Notes: generated by a model from the letters alone, not told the origin. 63,858 bases of DNA from a candidate division Zixibacteria bacterium HGW-Zixibacteria-1 (GCA_002838945.1 PGXB01000018.1:1-63858), one strand, 5' to 3'; counted from the first letter of the stretch, positions 17,860 to 26,539 are shown. Translations and numbers: made by a program.

Positions 17860-19119
17860 CTATATCAGACCACCTGCTTTGGCAACGGCATCATCTTTCG
17901 TGATCAAGCCGGCTGCGTATAGTCTCAGAAGATTATCGATCCTGCTCTTGTCGATATCGGCCCGATCCGACGCCAGATATGAAATCGTGTTGTCAAAACG
18001 ATACCGGCACCTGCAGGCAAATCCTTTCAGGGCCAGTTCAATATTACCCATCCATTCCATGAATCTGGCCGTCTGGCGCTGGACCGAAATCACCTGCCTC
18101 ATCACCAGGTCATATTTGAACTGCGCCCAGTTATGAGTCGTCCCGTAACTGTAGCCCAGCATGAACGGCGAGAGATTCGTCCCGGCACAAATCTCCTCGA
18201 CCATCGCCCGATGATTCAAAAACCAGGAATGTGTTGCACCCTGCATGTTCCGCGGGCCGACATAGTCGATCTTGATATTATCCCAGGTAACCGGATTGTC
18301 TTCGGGACGACAATCCCGAATCATCGAGACCGTTTCGTCGAAATACTCATTGACGCGCTCGGCGTAAGCATCATCCGATTCCCCCGACATCTTCTCGGGT
18401 GGTGCAATTTGAACATGCAGCCGGTGATAGCCGGCATTATGTGTCGCCAGCCTCATGTCATCCACTAACTGCTGTTCGATATAAGCCACGAACGGGATAG
18501 CGCCAAGCATCGAACGCCCCAGTCCGCTGCCGGTATCAGAATTTAAGCCAAGATAATAGAAATCTTCACTATCCAGCCTTACCTCACCTTTGTCGGTCTG
18601 ATAAACCAGGACACCCTCGCCGATTTGATCGGATAAAGTAATGTCTGATGGGTCAATCGGCTGAAAATGATCGATGCCGCTCATATCGGGTGCAATCAAT
18701 AGAAATCCCGCAAAAGCCCCGTCGGTAAAAAGAGCATTGAACAAGAGCGGCATAAATGACTCGATTCCGGCCGTTTTTTGAAAATGGTGCGGATAAGCTC
18801 GAAGGCACATATTATCCAGGCACACAATCGCGCCCGCGCGCATCTGGTTAGATACCGAATCAATAATCTCATATCCGCCCGGAGCGGATGACAATCTGCT
18901 CCAGGTCCATATGCAGGAATTCAAAACCGGGATCGTGTCCCGGAGAAACCGATACAAGCCAATCCTGAAGCTGTTGCCGACATTTCCCTGACTCCGCCAT
19001 ACAAATCTCTTGTCCCTGTGGTCCCCTGACCCCACAAATGGAAATAAATTTTCCGTCTGTGAGCCGATTTTGACCATTTCATTACTTCTCAAGAAACTTT
19101 TCCTTCTTCTATTAATCAT
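17860..19119 (-). CDS. Phage portal protein
   Basis: Ring-forming protein of the capsid vertex through which DNA is packaged. I choose ATG 19119 (419 residues) because AGGAGG lies 7 bases upstream; the frame opens 15 codons earlier without a ribosome site. The portal signature is the region MVEEICAGTNLSPFMLGYSY followed by WAQFKYDLVMRQVISVQRQT, in which a core helix runs through the tunnel. Upstream, SDITLSDQ and VYQTDKGEVRLDSEDFYYLG are the usual wing strands. First gene of the cluster. Confidence 0.85.
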   Translation of the reverse strand: MINRRRKSFLRSNEMVKIGSQTENLFPFVGSGDHRDKRFVWRSQGNVGNSFRIGLYRFLRDTIPVLNSCIWTWSRLSSAPGGYEIIDSVSNQMRAGAIVCLDNMCLRAYPHHFQKTAGIESFMPLLFNALFTDGAFAGFLLIAPDMSGIDHFQPIDPSDITLSDQIGEGVLVYQTDKGEVRLDSEDFYYLGLNSDTGSGLGRSMLGAIPFVAYIEQQLVDDMRLATHNAGYHRLHVQIAPPEKMSGESDDAYAERVNEYFDETVSMIRDCRPEDNPVTWDNIKIDYVGPRNMQGATHSWFLNHRAMVEEICAGTNLSPFMLGYSYGTTHNWAQFKYDLVMRQVISVQRQTARFMEWMGNIELALKGFACRCRYRFDNTISYLASDRADIDKSRIDNLLRLYAAGLITKDDAVAKAGGLI

Positions 19120-19432
19120 ATTATTACCTCCTCTATTAATGGGCCGGTCACGAATTAACAACAAATTGGTGGTGTTTTTGCTTTGGAATCATGGCCGAAT
19201 CACTAAAGAAGATATTCATAATAAGGCGCAACTTGATTTACTACAATTGATTACAAATATTGTTCGAATCACTTATAGCACTGCAAGTTATTATGATTTT
19301 GGAAACAACCCTTTTGATCACGATTATAATTGGAGCTTGGTCAACTATTCATCCGGCAATGGCGAATTACCGTCACCCGGTTATCCATGTGATATTTTTT
19401 TCGATTTTGACTGAAGTGACGCCCAATACGCC

Positions 19433-19467
19433 ATTGACACGTCATCAGCGCGTCAATTATTGTCAAT
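19433..19467. promoter_or_regulatory. Candidate operator: ATTGACA / TGTCAAT inverted repeat
   Basis: ATTGACA (19433-19439) and TGTCAAT (19461-19467) are perfect 7-bp arms 21 bases apart, with an extra GTCAAT at 19452-19457. It lies about 315 bases upstream of the portal start and may bind a regulator of the capsid cluster. Evidence is only the symmetry and position. Confidence 0.35.
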
Positions 19468-19505
19468 AGAAAAAAAGTGATGTAATTTTTGATAAGTTCG
19501 CTCTC

Positions 19506-19534
19506 AAAAACCGGGGTTGATTCTCCGGTTTTTT
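19506..19534. terminator. Terminator-like hairpin
   Basis: AAAAACCGG (19506-19514) and CCGGTTTTTT (19525-19534) can pair, giving a stem with an A tract and a T tract, i.e. a bidirectional shape. No gene clearly ends here, so it may insulate the divergent capsid and lipoprotein promoters. Confidence 0.55.
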
Positions 19535-19638
19535 ATTTAACGAGACCTTGACACGCCACAATTTTTTCATATTTTGAGCGGAATCTTTTAATGTTTGCCG
19601 GGTTATAAACAGGGAAGTTGAACTTTTAGCCAGTCGCA

Positions 19639-21171
19639 TTGGATACCGCTTTGAAAACACAATTACGCCCGACCCTGATAATCATTTCTGCAATCCTGCT
19701 GGCAGCTGCTCTGCTTTCAGGAGGCTGTTCCGGAGAGAAGAGCAAGGACATTGTCTATAGTGCTGAGAAATTGTATCATCAGGCTGACAAATTACGGCAA
19801 AAGGCCGGTATAAAACCGGAAATAAAAAATACTGATATTTACAACCAGCTTAAAGAGGCATATTTTAAGACCACTGAATATTGCTGGAATAATATTGATT
19901 CCCTGCCGGTTGAACAATACCCCGATGAACGGAAAAATCTTCAGTCGGTTGGCTTTATGGCAACCAATCGACTGACCCAGATATATTCTGCCGAAAAAGA
20001 CTATGATTCGGTGATTTTTGTTGTCAGCCAGTTGTTGCATTTTACCGATCTCGAGGGAGTCGAACTCCTGACGGCCCGCTTCAATTTAGCTCGGGCCTAC
20101 CAGTCCAGAGGTGATCTGGCCGACGCGGTAAGTATCTATCATTCACTGCTTGACACTTTCTATCCGCCTGTAACCGAGAATAATGAAATAATCGCTATGG
20201 TCCTGAATCTTCCCCTTCAAGTCGTCAAAACCTACCAAGTCATAGGTAATGACTCCCTGGCTGCAATTGAGGGCAATATAGCGGAACAATATTATAATCG
20301 TTTGATAACAGATTGGCCCAATTCCGCTCTCGAAAAGGCGGCAATAGGCAATCTGGCCCGGATTTATTATGATGAGGCACGGTGGGATAATGCCATTGAG
20401 CAACTCAGCAAGCTTACCGATTCCAGCGGCCGGGTTGATGTCGAGGCGGCCATGATGACCGCGGGAATTCTTATCAACGGGAAAAAACAATATGATCGAG
20501 CCATTGGAATTTTTGATGACTTACTCAGCCGTGTTTCCGACACTACCCTTATTCCCGTCATTTTGCTGAGAAAGGGAATCGCCCTGTTCGAGAAAAAAGA
20601 TTACCGGGGGTGTCGGACATTGATGTCGCAAATCAGCGACGAATATGACTACTTCTACCGGCAGAATCCAACCCCGCAAAAGTATGTCGCCCTTTCATTT
20701 GAAAAACTTGGTGAGTGGAATAGGGCCGAAAATGAATATAAATGGCTGATAGATAATTATTCCGTCACGGAGCCCGCCTTCGATGCCCACCTGACCATTG
20801 CAGAGCATTATAAGAAATTGAACAACATAGAGTTATCTGACTCATGGTTTAAGCGGGCCGATGAGTTCTACAACAGCATGGCCAGCCGTTATTCCGGAAG
20901 CGTGGTGGAAGCCTCCGCCATATCATACCTGGCCGAATCGGCCCGAAGGCGCGAAAAATGGGAGCTTGCCGCCAGATACCTCGAGGAATTGTACAAACGG
21001 TTTCCATCGACCGACCATGGCCGACGGGCACTTATCAGCGCGGCTGACGTTTACCGGGAAAAACTGAATAATGGCATTCGCGCCGATTCTTTGGTCGATC
21101 TGCTTAAAAGGGAACTAATACCACTCGACGATGGTAAAAATATTAGCAATATGTCCGAAAACAATAAGTAA
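19639..21171 (+). CDS. TPR-repeat lipoprotein
   Basis: 510 residues. The N terminus is a lipoprotein signal with lipobox LSGGC, so it is predicted to be membrane-anchored in the periplasm. The remainder is a chain of helical tetratricopeptide repeats (for example FNLARAYQSRGDLADAVSIY and ALEKAAIGNLARIYYDEARW), resembling BamD/YbgF-like scaffold proteins. The frame starts with TTG 19639; a TTG at 19651 is also possible, and no strong ribosome site marks either. The next gene follows after 35 bases, so they may be cotranscribed. The partner is unknown. Confidence 0.78.
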   Translation: MDTALKTQLRPTLIIISAILLAAALLSGGCSGEKSKDIVYSAEKLYHQADKLRQKAGIKPEIKNTDIYNQLKEAYFKTTEYCWNNIDSLPVEQYPDERKNLQSVGFMATNRLTQIYSAEKDYDSVIFVVSQLLHFTDLEGVELLTARFNLARAYQSRGDLADAVSIYHSLLDTFYPPVTENNEIIAMVLNLPLQVVKTYQVIGNDSLAAIEGNIAEQYYNRLITDWPNSALEKAAIGNLARIYYDEARWDNAIEQLSKLTDSSGRVDVEAAMMTAGILINGKKQYDRAIGIFDDLLSRVSDTTLIPVILLRKGIALFEKKDYRGCRTLMSQISDEYDYFYRQNPTPQKYVALSFEKLGEWNRAENEYKWLIDNYSVTEPAFDAHLTIAEHYKKLNNIELSDSWFKRADEFYNSMASRYSGSVVEASAISYLAESARRREKWELAARYLEELYKRFPSTDHGRRALISAADVYREKLNNGIRADSLVDLLKRELIPLDDGKNISNMSENNK

Positions 21172-21206
21172 TAACCATAATTACGGATTGGATTGATGGA
21201 GGAAAA

Positions 21207-21785
21207 ATGAGTTTAGCAAAACGGATGATACTGGCAGCCATAATGTTGCTGGTACTTTCGACGACCCTTATGGCACAGGATGATCAGTACGGCATGATTG
21301 ACACGATTTATGCCGAACCGTATCAGATTGATGCCAAGAATTGGGCTGTCAATGTATCTATGTTCAATGATGAAGAAATTCTTGCGCTTTCTGTTCCCCT
21401 GGTTTTCAATGCCGGGAAAACAGCCATTGTTGCCGATTCCACCATATTCAAAGGCGGAGTCGCGGAAGCATTCCGGGTAAAGCATGCGCGTGTCGATACT
21501 TCTACTCAGTGCGTTACGATTGGACTAATCGCTGATGTCGGCATTTCGGTCCCCCCGATTCCACCGGGAAAAGGCAGAGTGGCTACCATATTCCTGTCAG
21601 CTCTCGATAAATCCGAATTCAAACTTCTGTCAGTGGATACCACGACCACTCCCCCGGGAAATAATCTTCAATTGGTTAAACCGCCGACAGAAGGTATCGT
21701 CCCGGCCTTCGTGGTGAAAAAAGCGGATAAGGTCGAAAAAGAAAAAATGGAAGAAAAAGCAAAGGTCGAAAAGAAGGAAGGTTGA
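21207..21785 (+). CDS. Secreted cohesin-like domain protein with a charged tail
   Basis: 192 residues. Signal peptide (MSLAKRMILAAIMLLVLSTTLMAQ), then one beta-sandwich of the cohesin/carbohydrate-binding type (AVNVSMFNDEEILALSVPLV, DSTIFKGG, QCVTIGLIADVGISVPPIPP). The protein ends in a highly charged Lys/Glu segment (KADKVEKEKMEEKAKVEKKE). Such domains commonly pair with dockerin-like modules, and the window has two dockerin-type proteins. GGAGGA precedes ATG 21207, and a terminator follows. Surface or extracellular assembly role inferred. Confidence 0.7.
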   Translation: MSLAKRMILAAIMLLVLSTTLMAQDDQYGMIDTIYAEPYQIDAKNWAVNVSMFNDEEILALSVPLVFNAGKTAIVADSTIFKGGVAEAFRVKHARVDTSTQCVTIGLIADVGISVPPIPPGKGRVATIFLSALDKSEFKLLSVDTTTTPPGNNLQLVKPPTEGIVPAFVVKKADKVEKEKMEEKAKVEKKEG

Positions 21786-21816
21786 TTTCTCTTTTCGATA
21801 ATTTCTAATATTACAG

Positions 21817-21848
21817 GGCCCGATTTTCACTTAAATCGGGCCTTTTTT
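21817..21848. terminator. Intrinsic terminator between convergent genes
   Basis: GGCCCGATTT (21817-21826) and AAATCGGGCC (21833-21842), followed by TTTTTT. It ends the cohesin-like gene and lies against the stop of the nuclease gene on the other strand. Confidence 0.9.
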
Positions 21849-23055
21849 ATTGGCCCTTGTAATATGTCCGGATCGTGTCCCGCCTCTTTTTGACCAAATA
21901 CTTCGAAAGCTTTTCCGCGAGATCGTGCGGTAATTTTTCTCTGACATAAAAATCTTTATACAAAATATTTTGATCAAGCTTGAAACACTCATCAAGGCCG
22001 GCATTTCTAATGTACATCGAAATCTCGAGATATGCTTCTTCGTCATCGGTCTTACCGGGGAAAGCTTGGGTTTCCTGGCTCGATATGGTTATGCTTCCCC
22101 GCGGGGCCGCCAGGTTTGAAACATCATAATTGGTGCAATACCGAACAATATCTTCCTTCAATGCTTTCAATTTTGATTCAAGCTTCTTTTTTTCGTCATT
22201 GATGACCAGATACTCCTCGGCCAGCCTTCGGCCCTGCTCGGCATCGAATTCAACCGCGATCTCATCCTCAATCGCCAGTCGATGTCGCTTGGCCGGACAT
22301 AATTCAAAGTAAACACACCAGTCGCATATGGCCGATTCGCGGGGCGGGAAATTATCTTCGATAACGGCCAGTTCAATTTCAAGGATTTTCTGGAAAACCC
22401 GGTATCTTATCTCTTCCAGCTTATCTTCATCCATGACCGTTTTCATCTCGGTGCCCTGCCGCAAGAAAATCTGTTTCAATTCGATTCTTTCGAAATCGGG
22501 CCATAAATATCTTACTCCCATCTGGTACAGCCCCATCTGCTCATCGTCATTGAGAAGCTGCTGGGTCGGCAGAAAAGCCTTGGTCTTGTAATCGACAATC
22601 TCGACTACTCCGTCTTTGCGAATGCTGATCCTGTCGATTTTGCCGCTGATGCTGAAGCGGCCGGCGGGATCAAGCGGGAACGATATATTTTTCTCCAGTG
22701 CCAGCGTATCGCCGTCGTCGAATGGCTTATATTTTTCATAGTACTTGGTCAGGGCCTCGGTGCCGACTTTTATATAATCCTCGACTCCCAGGTTCTCGCG
22801 GGTGACCTTTATTGACTCCTTGTCCGGCCCTTCCCAGTATTCATTATAACTCGCCAGAAGCTCTTCAAGGGTCTGCACCCGCCCGTTCATCTTCATTGTG
22901 TAAAGCTTCTCCAGGGAGTGATGTACCGCCGCGCCTAGAAAAGCCTCGACACTCACCGGCTTCTCGACCGCCGCTTTTTCGATATATTGGAACTTGTATT
23001 GTCTGGGGCATGTATTGAATGTTCCGATCCTGGAATTACTGTAGGAGCGCGCCAT
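21847..23055 (-). CDS. PD-(D/E)XK nuclease with 4Fe-4S cysteines (RecB/AddB/Cas4-like)
   Basis: 402 residues from ATG 23055, chosen because AGGAGG lies 5 bases upstream; the open frame extends 23 codons further. The nuclease core is ISGKIDRISIRKDG and VEIVDYKTK, giving D and DYK of the PD-(D/E)XK site. One cysteine near the N terminus (TFNTCPRQYKFQY) and a C-terminal CDWCVYFELC cluster are the layout of an iron-sulfur-stapled RecB-family exonuclease, as in AddB and Cas4. No helicase or cas genes are adjacent, so it is likely a stand-alone DNA repair nuclease. Confidence 0.85.
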   Translation of the reverse strand: MARSYSNSRIGTFNTCPRQYKFQYIEKAAVEKPVSVEAFLGAAVHHSLEKLYTMKMNGRVQTLEELLASYNEYWEGPDKESIKVTRENLGVEDYIKVGTEALTKYYEKYKPFDDGDTLALEKNISFPLDPAGRFSISGKIDRISIRKDGVVEIVDYKTKAFLPTQQLLNDDEQMGLYQMGVRYLWPDFERIELKQIFLRQGTEMKTVMDEDKLEEIRYRVFQKILEIELAVIEDNFPPRESAICDWCVYFELCPAKRHRLAIEDEIAVEFDAEQGRRLAEEYLVINDEKKKLESKLKALKEDIVRYCTNYDVSNLAAPRGSITISSQETQAFPGKTDDEEAYLEISMYIRNAGLDECFKLDQNILYKDFYVREKLPHDLAEKLSKYLVKKRRDTIRTYYKGQ

Positions 23056-23130
23056 TATACCTCCTGAATAAATAATTTCATCGATTGACAAATTATACGC
23101 CTCCCGCGATATGAAATCAATCACAAAAAA

Positions 23131-23152
23131 AACCGGCCCATAAGGGCCGGTT
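23131..23152 (-). terminator. Intrinsic terminator after the outer-membrane protein gene
   Basis: AACCGGCCC (23131-23139) and GGGCCGGTT (23144-23152). Read on the minus strand it is followed by a run of T residues (the A run at 23125-23130). Confidence 0.9.
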
Positions 23153-23185
23153 CAAAGATTGGTTGGTGATTCCTAAATTTGGTTA

Positions 23186-23779
23186 TTACGGCAGTGAAAA
23201 GACCAGTCCAGCCGTAAAGGTATTGACTTTCGCGGTTTCATAAGGCATATCGATCCAGTTGAGTCGATATTCGGCATTCAGCTTGAGCGGAAAGGCCGGC
23301 AAGCCGATTTCGAAACCGGTCATCAGGTGATAACCCATTCTGGTCTCGGTCGTCGAAATGCTCTCGGCTTCATCAGCCAATGCCCAGGTAGCCGGGTAAT
23401 CAACGTCAAATCCGACATTGTGAGTCGCCAGGCCGGCGCCGAAATAAGGCGTCGCAAACGGCAGCTCAAACGGATATACGGCTGACGCTGAAAACAGCAG
23501 ATCGCGGGTCTTGAAATCAACGGTTTCACCAAGAATTGAATAAGAATCACTTCTCCAGGCATATTCACCGCTGACGATTACATCGAACATGGGTATGGAT
23601 GAAAATCTTACTTGAAGTCCACCCAGAGCCATATTACTATTATCCTCGCTGGGGGTTGACAGTGAGGGTTGGTCATAATTTGTCAGCAATCCACCTTTAA
23701 CGCCGAAGGATACTCCAGTCAACGCAAAGGAAGGCGCTGCAAACGCCAGACAAAACATGACGATTAATAGTTTTTTCAT
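23186..23779 (-). CDS. Outer-membrane beta-barrel protein
   Basis: 197 residues from ATG 23779, preceded by AAGGAGG. Signal peptide (MKKLLIVMFCLAFAAPSFA), then alternating hydrophobic strands typical of an eight-stranded barrel (for example VSFGVKGGLLTNYD and YHLMTGFEIGLPAFPLKLNA), ending in the aromatic/hydrophobic strand TAGLVFSLP. Family resembles outer-membrane proteins of the OmpA-barrel/opacity type. It is a monocistronic unit ending in its own terminator. Confidence 0.78.
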   Translation of the reverse strand: MKKLLIVMFCLAFAAPSFALTGVSFGVKGGLLTNYDQPSLSTPSEDNSNMALGGLQVRFSSIPMFDVIVSGEYAWRSDSYSILGETVDFKTRDLLFSASAVYPFELPFATPYFGAGLATHNVGFDVDYPATWALADEAESISTTETRMGYHLMTGFEIGLPAFPLKLNAEYRLNWIDMPYETAKVNTFTAGLVFSLP

Positions 23780-23897
23780 GTTGCCTCCTTGGTTTCCTTT
23801 AATTATCGACATCTTACAGGATATATTTACCCCATTTTGGGGCGGAAAACCAAAAACGACATTCAGCCACTAAATTTGCAAAAGATTATAAAAAAAA

Positions 23898-23916
23898 GCC
23901 GGTCGTGACGACCGGC
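23898..23916 (-). terminator. Intrinsic terminator of the pyr operon
   Basis: GCCGGTCG (23898-23905), loop TGA, CGACCGGC (23909-23916). On the minus strand it is followed by TTTTTTT. It lies 90 bases past the pyrF stop. Confidence 0.85.
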
Positions 23917-24006
23917 CGATGAATTATCTGATCAGTTTTAGAACACCCGGGTATTTTTTTCCGGTTATGCCCGAATTACCTTTTCTATAATCGAATCAGG
24001 GTAAAA

Positions 24007-24837
24007 TCAGATATTAGCCTCGTCGTTCTTCTTGCGAAGGCCGTTAATTACACCATTCAACTTTTCGACCTCGGCCCTGGCGGCGTCGGCAAAATCGCTT
24101 CCCGATGAAGCATACAGTACCGAGCGTGAAATATTTAGAATGGCCGGATGCTTAAAATTGTCGGTGCCGTAAGTAACCGCCTTTTCCAGGTCACCGCCCT
24201 GCGCTCCGACTCCGGGAATCAGAATCGGCATGTCACCGGCCACTCGGCGGATATCGGCCAATTGCTCCGGATGCGTTGCCCCGACAACCAGGCCAAGGTT
24301 ATTTTCCTTGTTCCAGTAAGCTACCTTTTCGGCCACATACATGTAAATAGGCTTATTTACCACATGCATCAATTGAAAATCCCGACTGCCCGGATTTGAG
24401 GTCAGGCAAAGAATAAACGCCCCTTTGCCTTTATGATCCAGGAACGGCCGGATTGAATCATAGCCCATATATGGATTGATGGTCACCCAGTCCGCATTAA
24501 GGCGTTCGAACATGGCGTTGGCATAATGCGCGGCGGTATTGCCGATATCGCCTCGTTTGCCGTCGGCAATAACAATAAGATCGTCCGGAATTTTTTGTAT
24601 GATTTTTTCAAGAAGCGATAACCCTTCGGGACCGCGCTCCTCGAAAAAGGCCAGGTTTGGTTTATAGGCGCAGACTATATCCTTGGTGGCCTCGATTATC
24701 GCCACCGCAAAATCATACCATCCTTTAATCGATGTCGCATAATCGGACGGAAGCCTTTTCTGATCCAAATCGAGACCAACACACAGCATCGAGCGGTTCT
24801 TTTCCTGAACCGCCTTTATGTCATTAACTGGATTCAT
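24007..24837 (-). CDS. pyrF: Orotidine 5'-phosphate decarboxylase
   Basis: Final step of de novo UMP synthesis: decarboxylates OMP. 276 residues, the type 2 length. LCVGLDLDQKRLPSDYA and the catalytic IADGKRGDIGNTAAHYANAM carry the Lys/Asp pair. I choose ATG 24837 with GAGGAA upstream; a TTG codon directly before it is possible. The start overlaps the pyrD stop, so translation is coupled. Last gene of a run of overlapping genes. Confidence 0.95.
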   Translation of the reverse strand: MNPVNDIKAVQEKNRSMLCVGLDLDQKRLPSDYATSIKGWYDFAVAIIEATKDIVCAYKPNLAFFEERGPEGLSLLEKIIQKIPDDLIVIADGKRGDIGNTAAHYANAMFERLNADWVTINPYMGYDSIRPFLDHKGKGAFILCLTSNPGSRDFQLMHVVNKPIYMYVAEKVAYWNKENNLGLVVGATHPEQLADIRRVAGDMPILIPGVGAQGGDLEKAVTYGTDNFKHPAILNISRSVLYASSGSDFADAARAEVEKLNGVINGLRKKNDEANI

Positions 24838-25751
24838 CAATATTTCCTCAGCTTACCTGTCAATTCCCTGATATTGCTTAATTTATTATGTAAAAGATAT
24901 TTTTGCAATCCTTTAACGATTTTAATCGGTGCATCCGGCTCCACAAACAAACCGGTTCCGACCTGAACAGCGCTGGCCCCGCACAGAAAGAATTCAATAA
25001 CGTCGGTCCAGTTCATTATTCCGCCGATTCCGATTATCGGTATTTTGACCGCGTTGTAAACCTGATAAACCATGGCCAGGGCCACCGGCTTAATGGCCGG
25101 CCCCGACAGCCCGCCCGTATTGTTGGTCAGCCTTGGACGGTATGTCTCAATATCGACCGCCATGCCCACCAGCGTGTTTATAACCGACAGGGCATCGGCC
25201 CCCCCTGCTTCACAGGCCAGGGCAATGACTTTGATGTCAGAGACATTGGGCGACAGCTTGGCGATAACCGGCCTCGGAAAGACCTTCTTCACCGCGGCAA
25301 CCGCCTGCTCGGCTCGCGCCGGATCCTTGGCAATCTCCATTCCCGACTCAACGTTCGGGCATGAAAAATTCAATTCCACCATATCGGCCCGGGGACAGTC
25401 GGCCAGCCGTCGCGATATTTCGACATATTCCTCCAGCTTTGCCCCGGCGACATTGACCACGACAACGGTCTTAAATTTCTCAAGAAAAACCAGCTTTTCT
25501 TCAATAAACCGATCCACCCCGACATTGGCCAGCCCGATGGCATTAAGCATTCCAGCTTCGGTTTCGGCCGTCCGGGGCGGCGGATGTCCCTCACGCGGTT
25601 TGACCGTAATCGACTTGGTGACAATTCCCCCCAGCAGGGAAAGATCAAAAACATCAGCCAGTTCCTCCCCATAACCGCAGGTCCCGGAAGCGGTCAAAAT
25701 AGGGTTGCTGAATTTTACTCCGGCAATTTCGACTGATAGATCCGGTCTCAT
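24837..25751 (-). CDS. pyrD: Dihydroorotate dehydrogenase, class 1B catalytic subunit
   Basis: Oxidises dihydroorotate to orotate using FMN; class 1B enzymes pass electrons through PyrK to NAD+. 304 residues. The active-site cysteine is C131 in NFSCPNVESG; SITVKPREGHPPPR, MLNAIGLANVG and the FMN phosphate site GIGGIMNWTDVIEF are family-typical. Its ATG overlaps the pyrK stop (ATGA), and its stop overlaps pyrF. Confidence 0.95.
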   Translation of the reverse strand: MRPDLSVEIAGVKFSNPILTASGTCGYGEELADVFDLSLLGGIVTKSITVKPREGHPPPRTAETEAGMLNAIGLANVGVDRFIEEKLVFLEKFKTVVVVNVAGAKLEEYVEISRRLADCPRADMVELNFSCPNVESGMEIAKDPARAEQAVAAVKKVFPRPVIAKLSPNVSDIKVIALACEAGGADALSVINTLVGMAVDIETYRPRLTNNTGGLSGPAIKPVALAMVYQVYNAVKIPIIGIGGIMNWTDVIEFFLCGASAVQVGTGLFVEPDAPIKIVKGLQKYLLHNKLSNIRELTGKLRKY

Positions 25752-26539
25752 ATAAGCACCTCCCCGACATCATAAACCGGACCCTCCCGGCAAATCCTGG
25801 TATAGCCGCCCGCCCGAAGCGGCTTAATACAGCCCAGGCAAATACCGATCCCGCAGGGCATGGGCGCTTCCAGGGACAGCTGCCCCGGCAGGCCAATATT
25901 CCGGGCAAGCTCATCCACTGCTTTCAGCATTCCCTCAGGACCACAGGCGTAAATCCGATATTTGCCGTCCGACATATTGATCGTATTAGTTATGGCCTCG
26001 CTGACAAATCCGCGGTAACCATAGGAACCATCATCAGTGGAGGGATAGAATTTCAGACCCAGTTTCCTGATACGATTCATCTCGACCAGATCTTCTTTTG
26101 ATGCCCCGCCATAGAAGTAGAGAACTTTGTCGGGGTCATGGCCCTTTTCCAGAATTTGCTTGGCCAGAAGATAAATCGGCGGCATACCGATTCCCCCGGC
26201 GGCGAGAATCACCGATTCCCTTTTCGATGGAAATTTAAAGCCGTTGCCAAGCGGCCCCATGATGCCCAGGTCGGCGTCTTTCTCAAGCCGCGCCATCAGC
26301 GCCGTGCCACGCCCGAACACCTTGAAGATTATGCTTATTTGCCTTTTGTCCGGGTCAAAATCATAAATCGAGAAAGCCCTTCTGAAGAACAGATTTGTCG
26401 CCGGTTGTTTTACATGAATAAACTGACCCGGTTTGATCGATTTGGTCATGCTAAAAGGGGCCAGGTCAAAAATAAAATTTCCCCGGCCCAATGACCTTTT
26501 CTTGATTAATTTGGCATTTTCTACGACAATTTTGCTCAT
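25748..26539 (-). CDS. pyrK: Dihydroorotate dehydrogenase electron-transfer subunit
   Basis: FAD- and [2Fe-2S]-binding partner of class 1B PyrD. 263 residues. FAD-binding motif RRAFSIYD (53-60), NAD-binding ILAAGGIGMPPIYLLA (111-126), and the C-terminal cluster ligands C229, C234, C237 and C250. The start overlaps the stop of the TPR lipoprotein gene by ATGA; the stop overlaps pyrD. Confidence 0.94.
   Translation of the reverse strand: MSKIVVENAKLIKKRSLGRGNFIFDLAPFSMTKSIKPGQFIHVKQPATNLFFRRAFSIYDFDPDKRQISIIFKVFGRGTALMARLEKDADLGIMGPLGNGFKFPSKRESVILAAGGIGMPPIYLLAKQILEKGHDPDKVLYFYGGASKEDLVEMNRIRKLGLKFYPSTDDGSYGYRGFVSEAITNTINMSDGKYRIYACGPEGMLKAVDELARNIGLPGQLSLEAPMPCGIGICLGCIKPLRAGGYTRICREGPVYDVGEVLI

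Larger units (their letters stand above)
6074..19119 (-). mobile_element. Phage-derived capsid/packaging gene cluster (GTA-like or reduced prophage)
   Basis: Thirteen consecutive minus-strand genes, mostly with strong AGGAGG-type ribosome sites and gaps of 0-80 bases. Recognisable are portal, large terminase, capsid maturation protease, decoration protein, HK97-type major capsid protein and a connector-like protein. The rest look like virion proteins or are unknown. No integrase, repressor, replication, small terminase, tail tube, tape measure, endolysin or transposase gene was recognised. Base composition by eye matches the host genes on both sides, and no flanking att-like direct repeats were noticed. 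The order portal then terminase is reversed from the common terS-terL-portal order. The cluster is bounded by a terminator (6051-6075) and a 520-base gene-free leader (19120-19638). Confidence 0.75.
19120..19638. other. AT-rich gene-free leader between the capsid cluster and a host lipoprotein gene
   Basis: 520 bases without a convincing gene; the short frames here have no ribosome site or domain. It must contain the promoter of the capsid cluster (minus strand) and that of the TPR lipoprotein (plus strand). It carries an inverted repeat at 19433-19467 and a terminator-like hairpin at 19506-19534. I could not assign -35/-10 boxes with confidence. Confidence 0.7.

Noticed and set aside
6026-19638. 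Phage attachment sites flanking the capsid cluster
   Set aside because: I compared the two border regions by eye and saw no convincing direct repeat of more than about 10 bases; no tRNA gene is present at either border.
19463-19660. 65-codon minus-strand frame upstream of the TPR lipoprotein
   Set aside because: No ribosome site, spans a terminator-like hairpin and overlaps the lipoprotein start.
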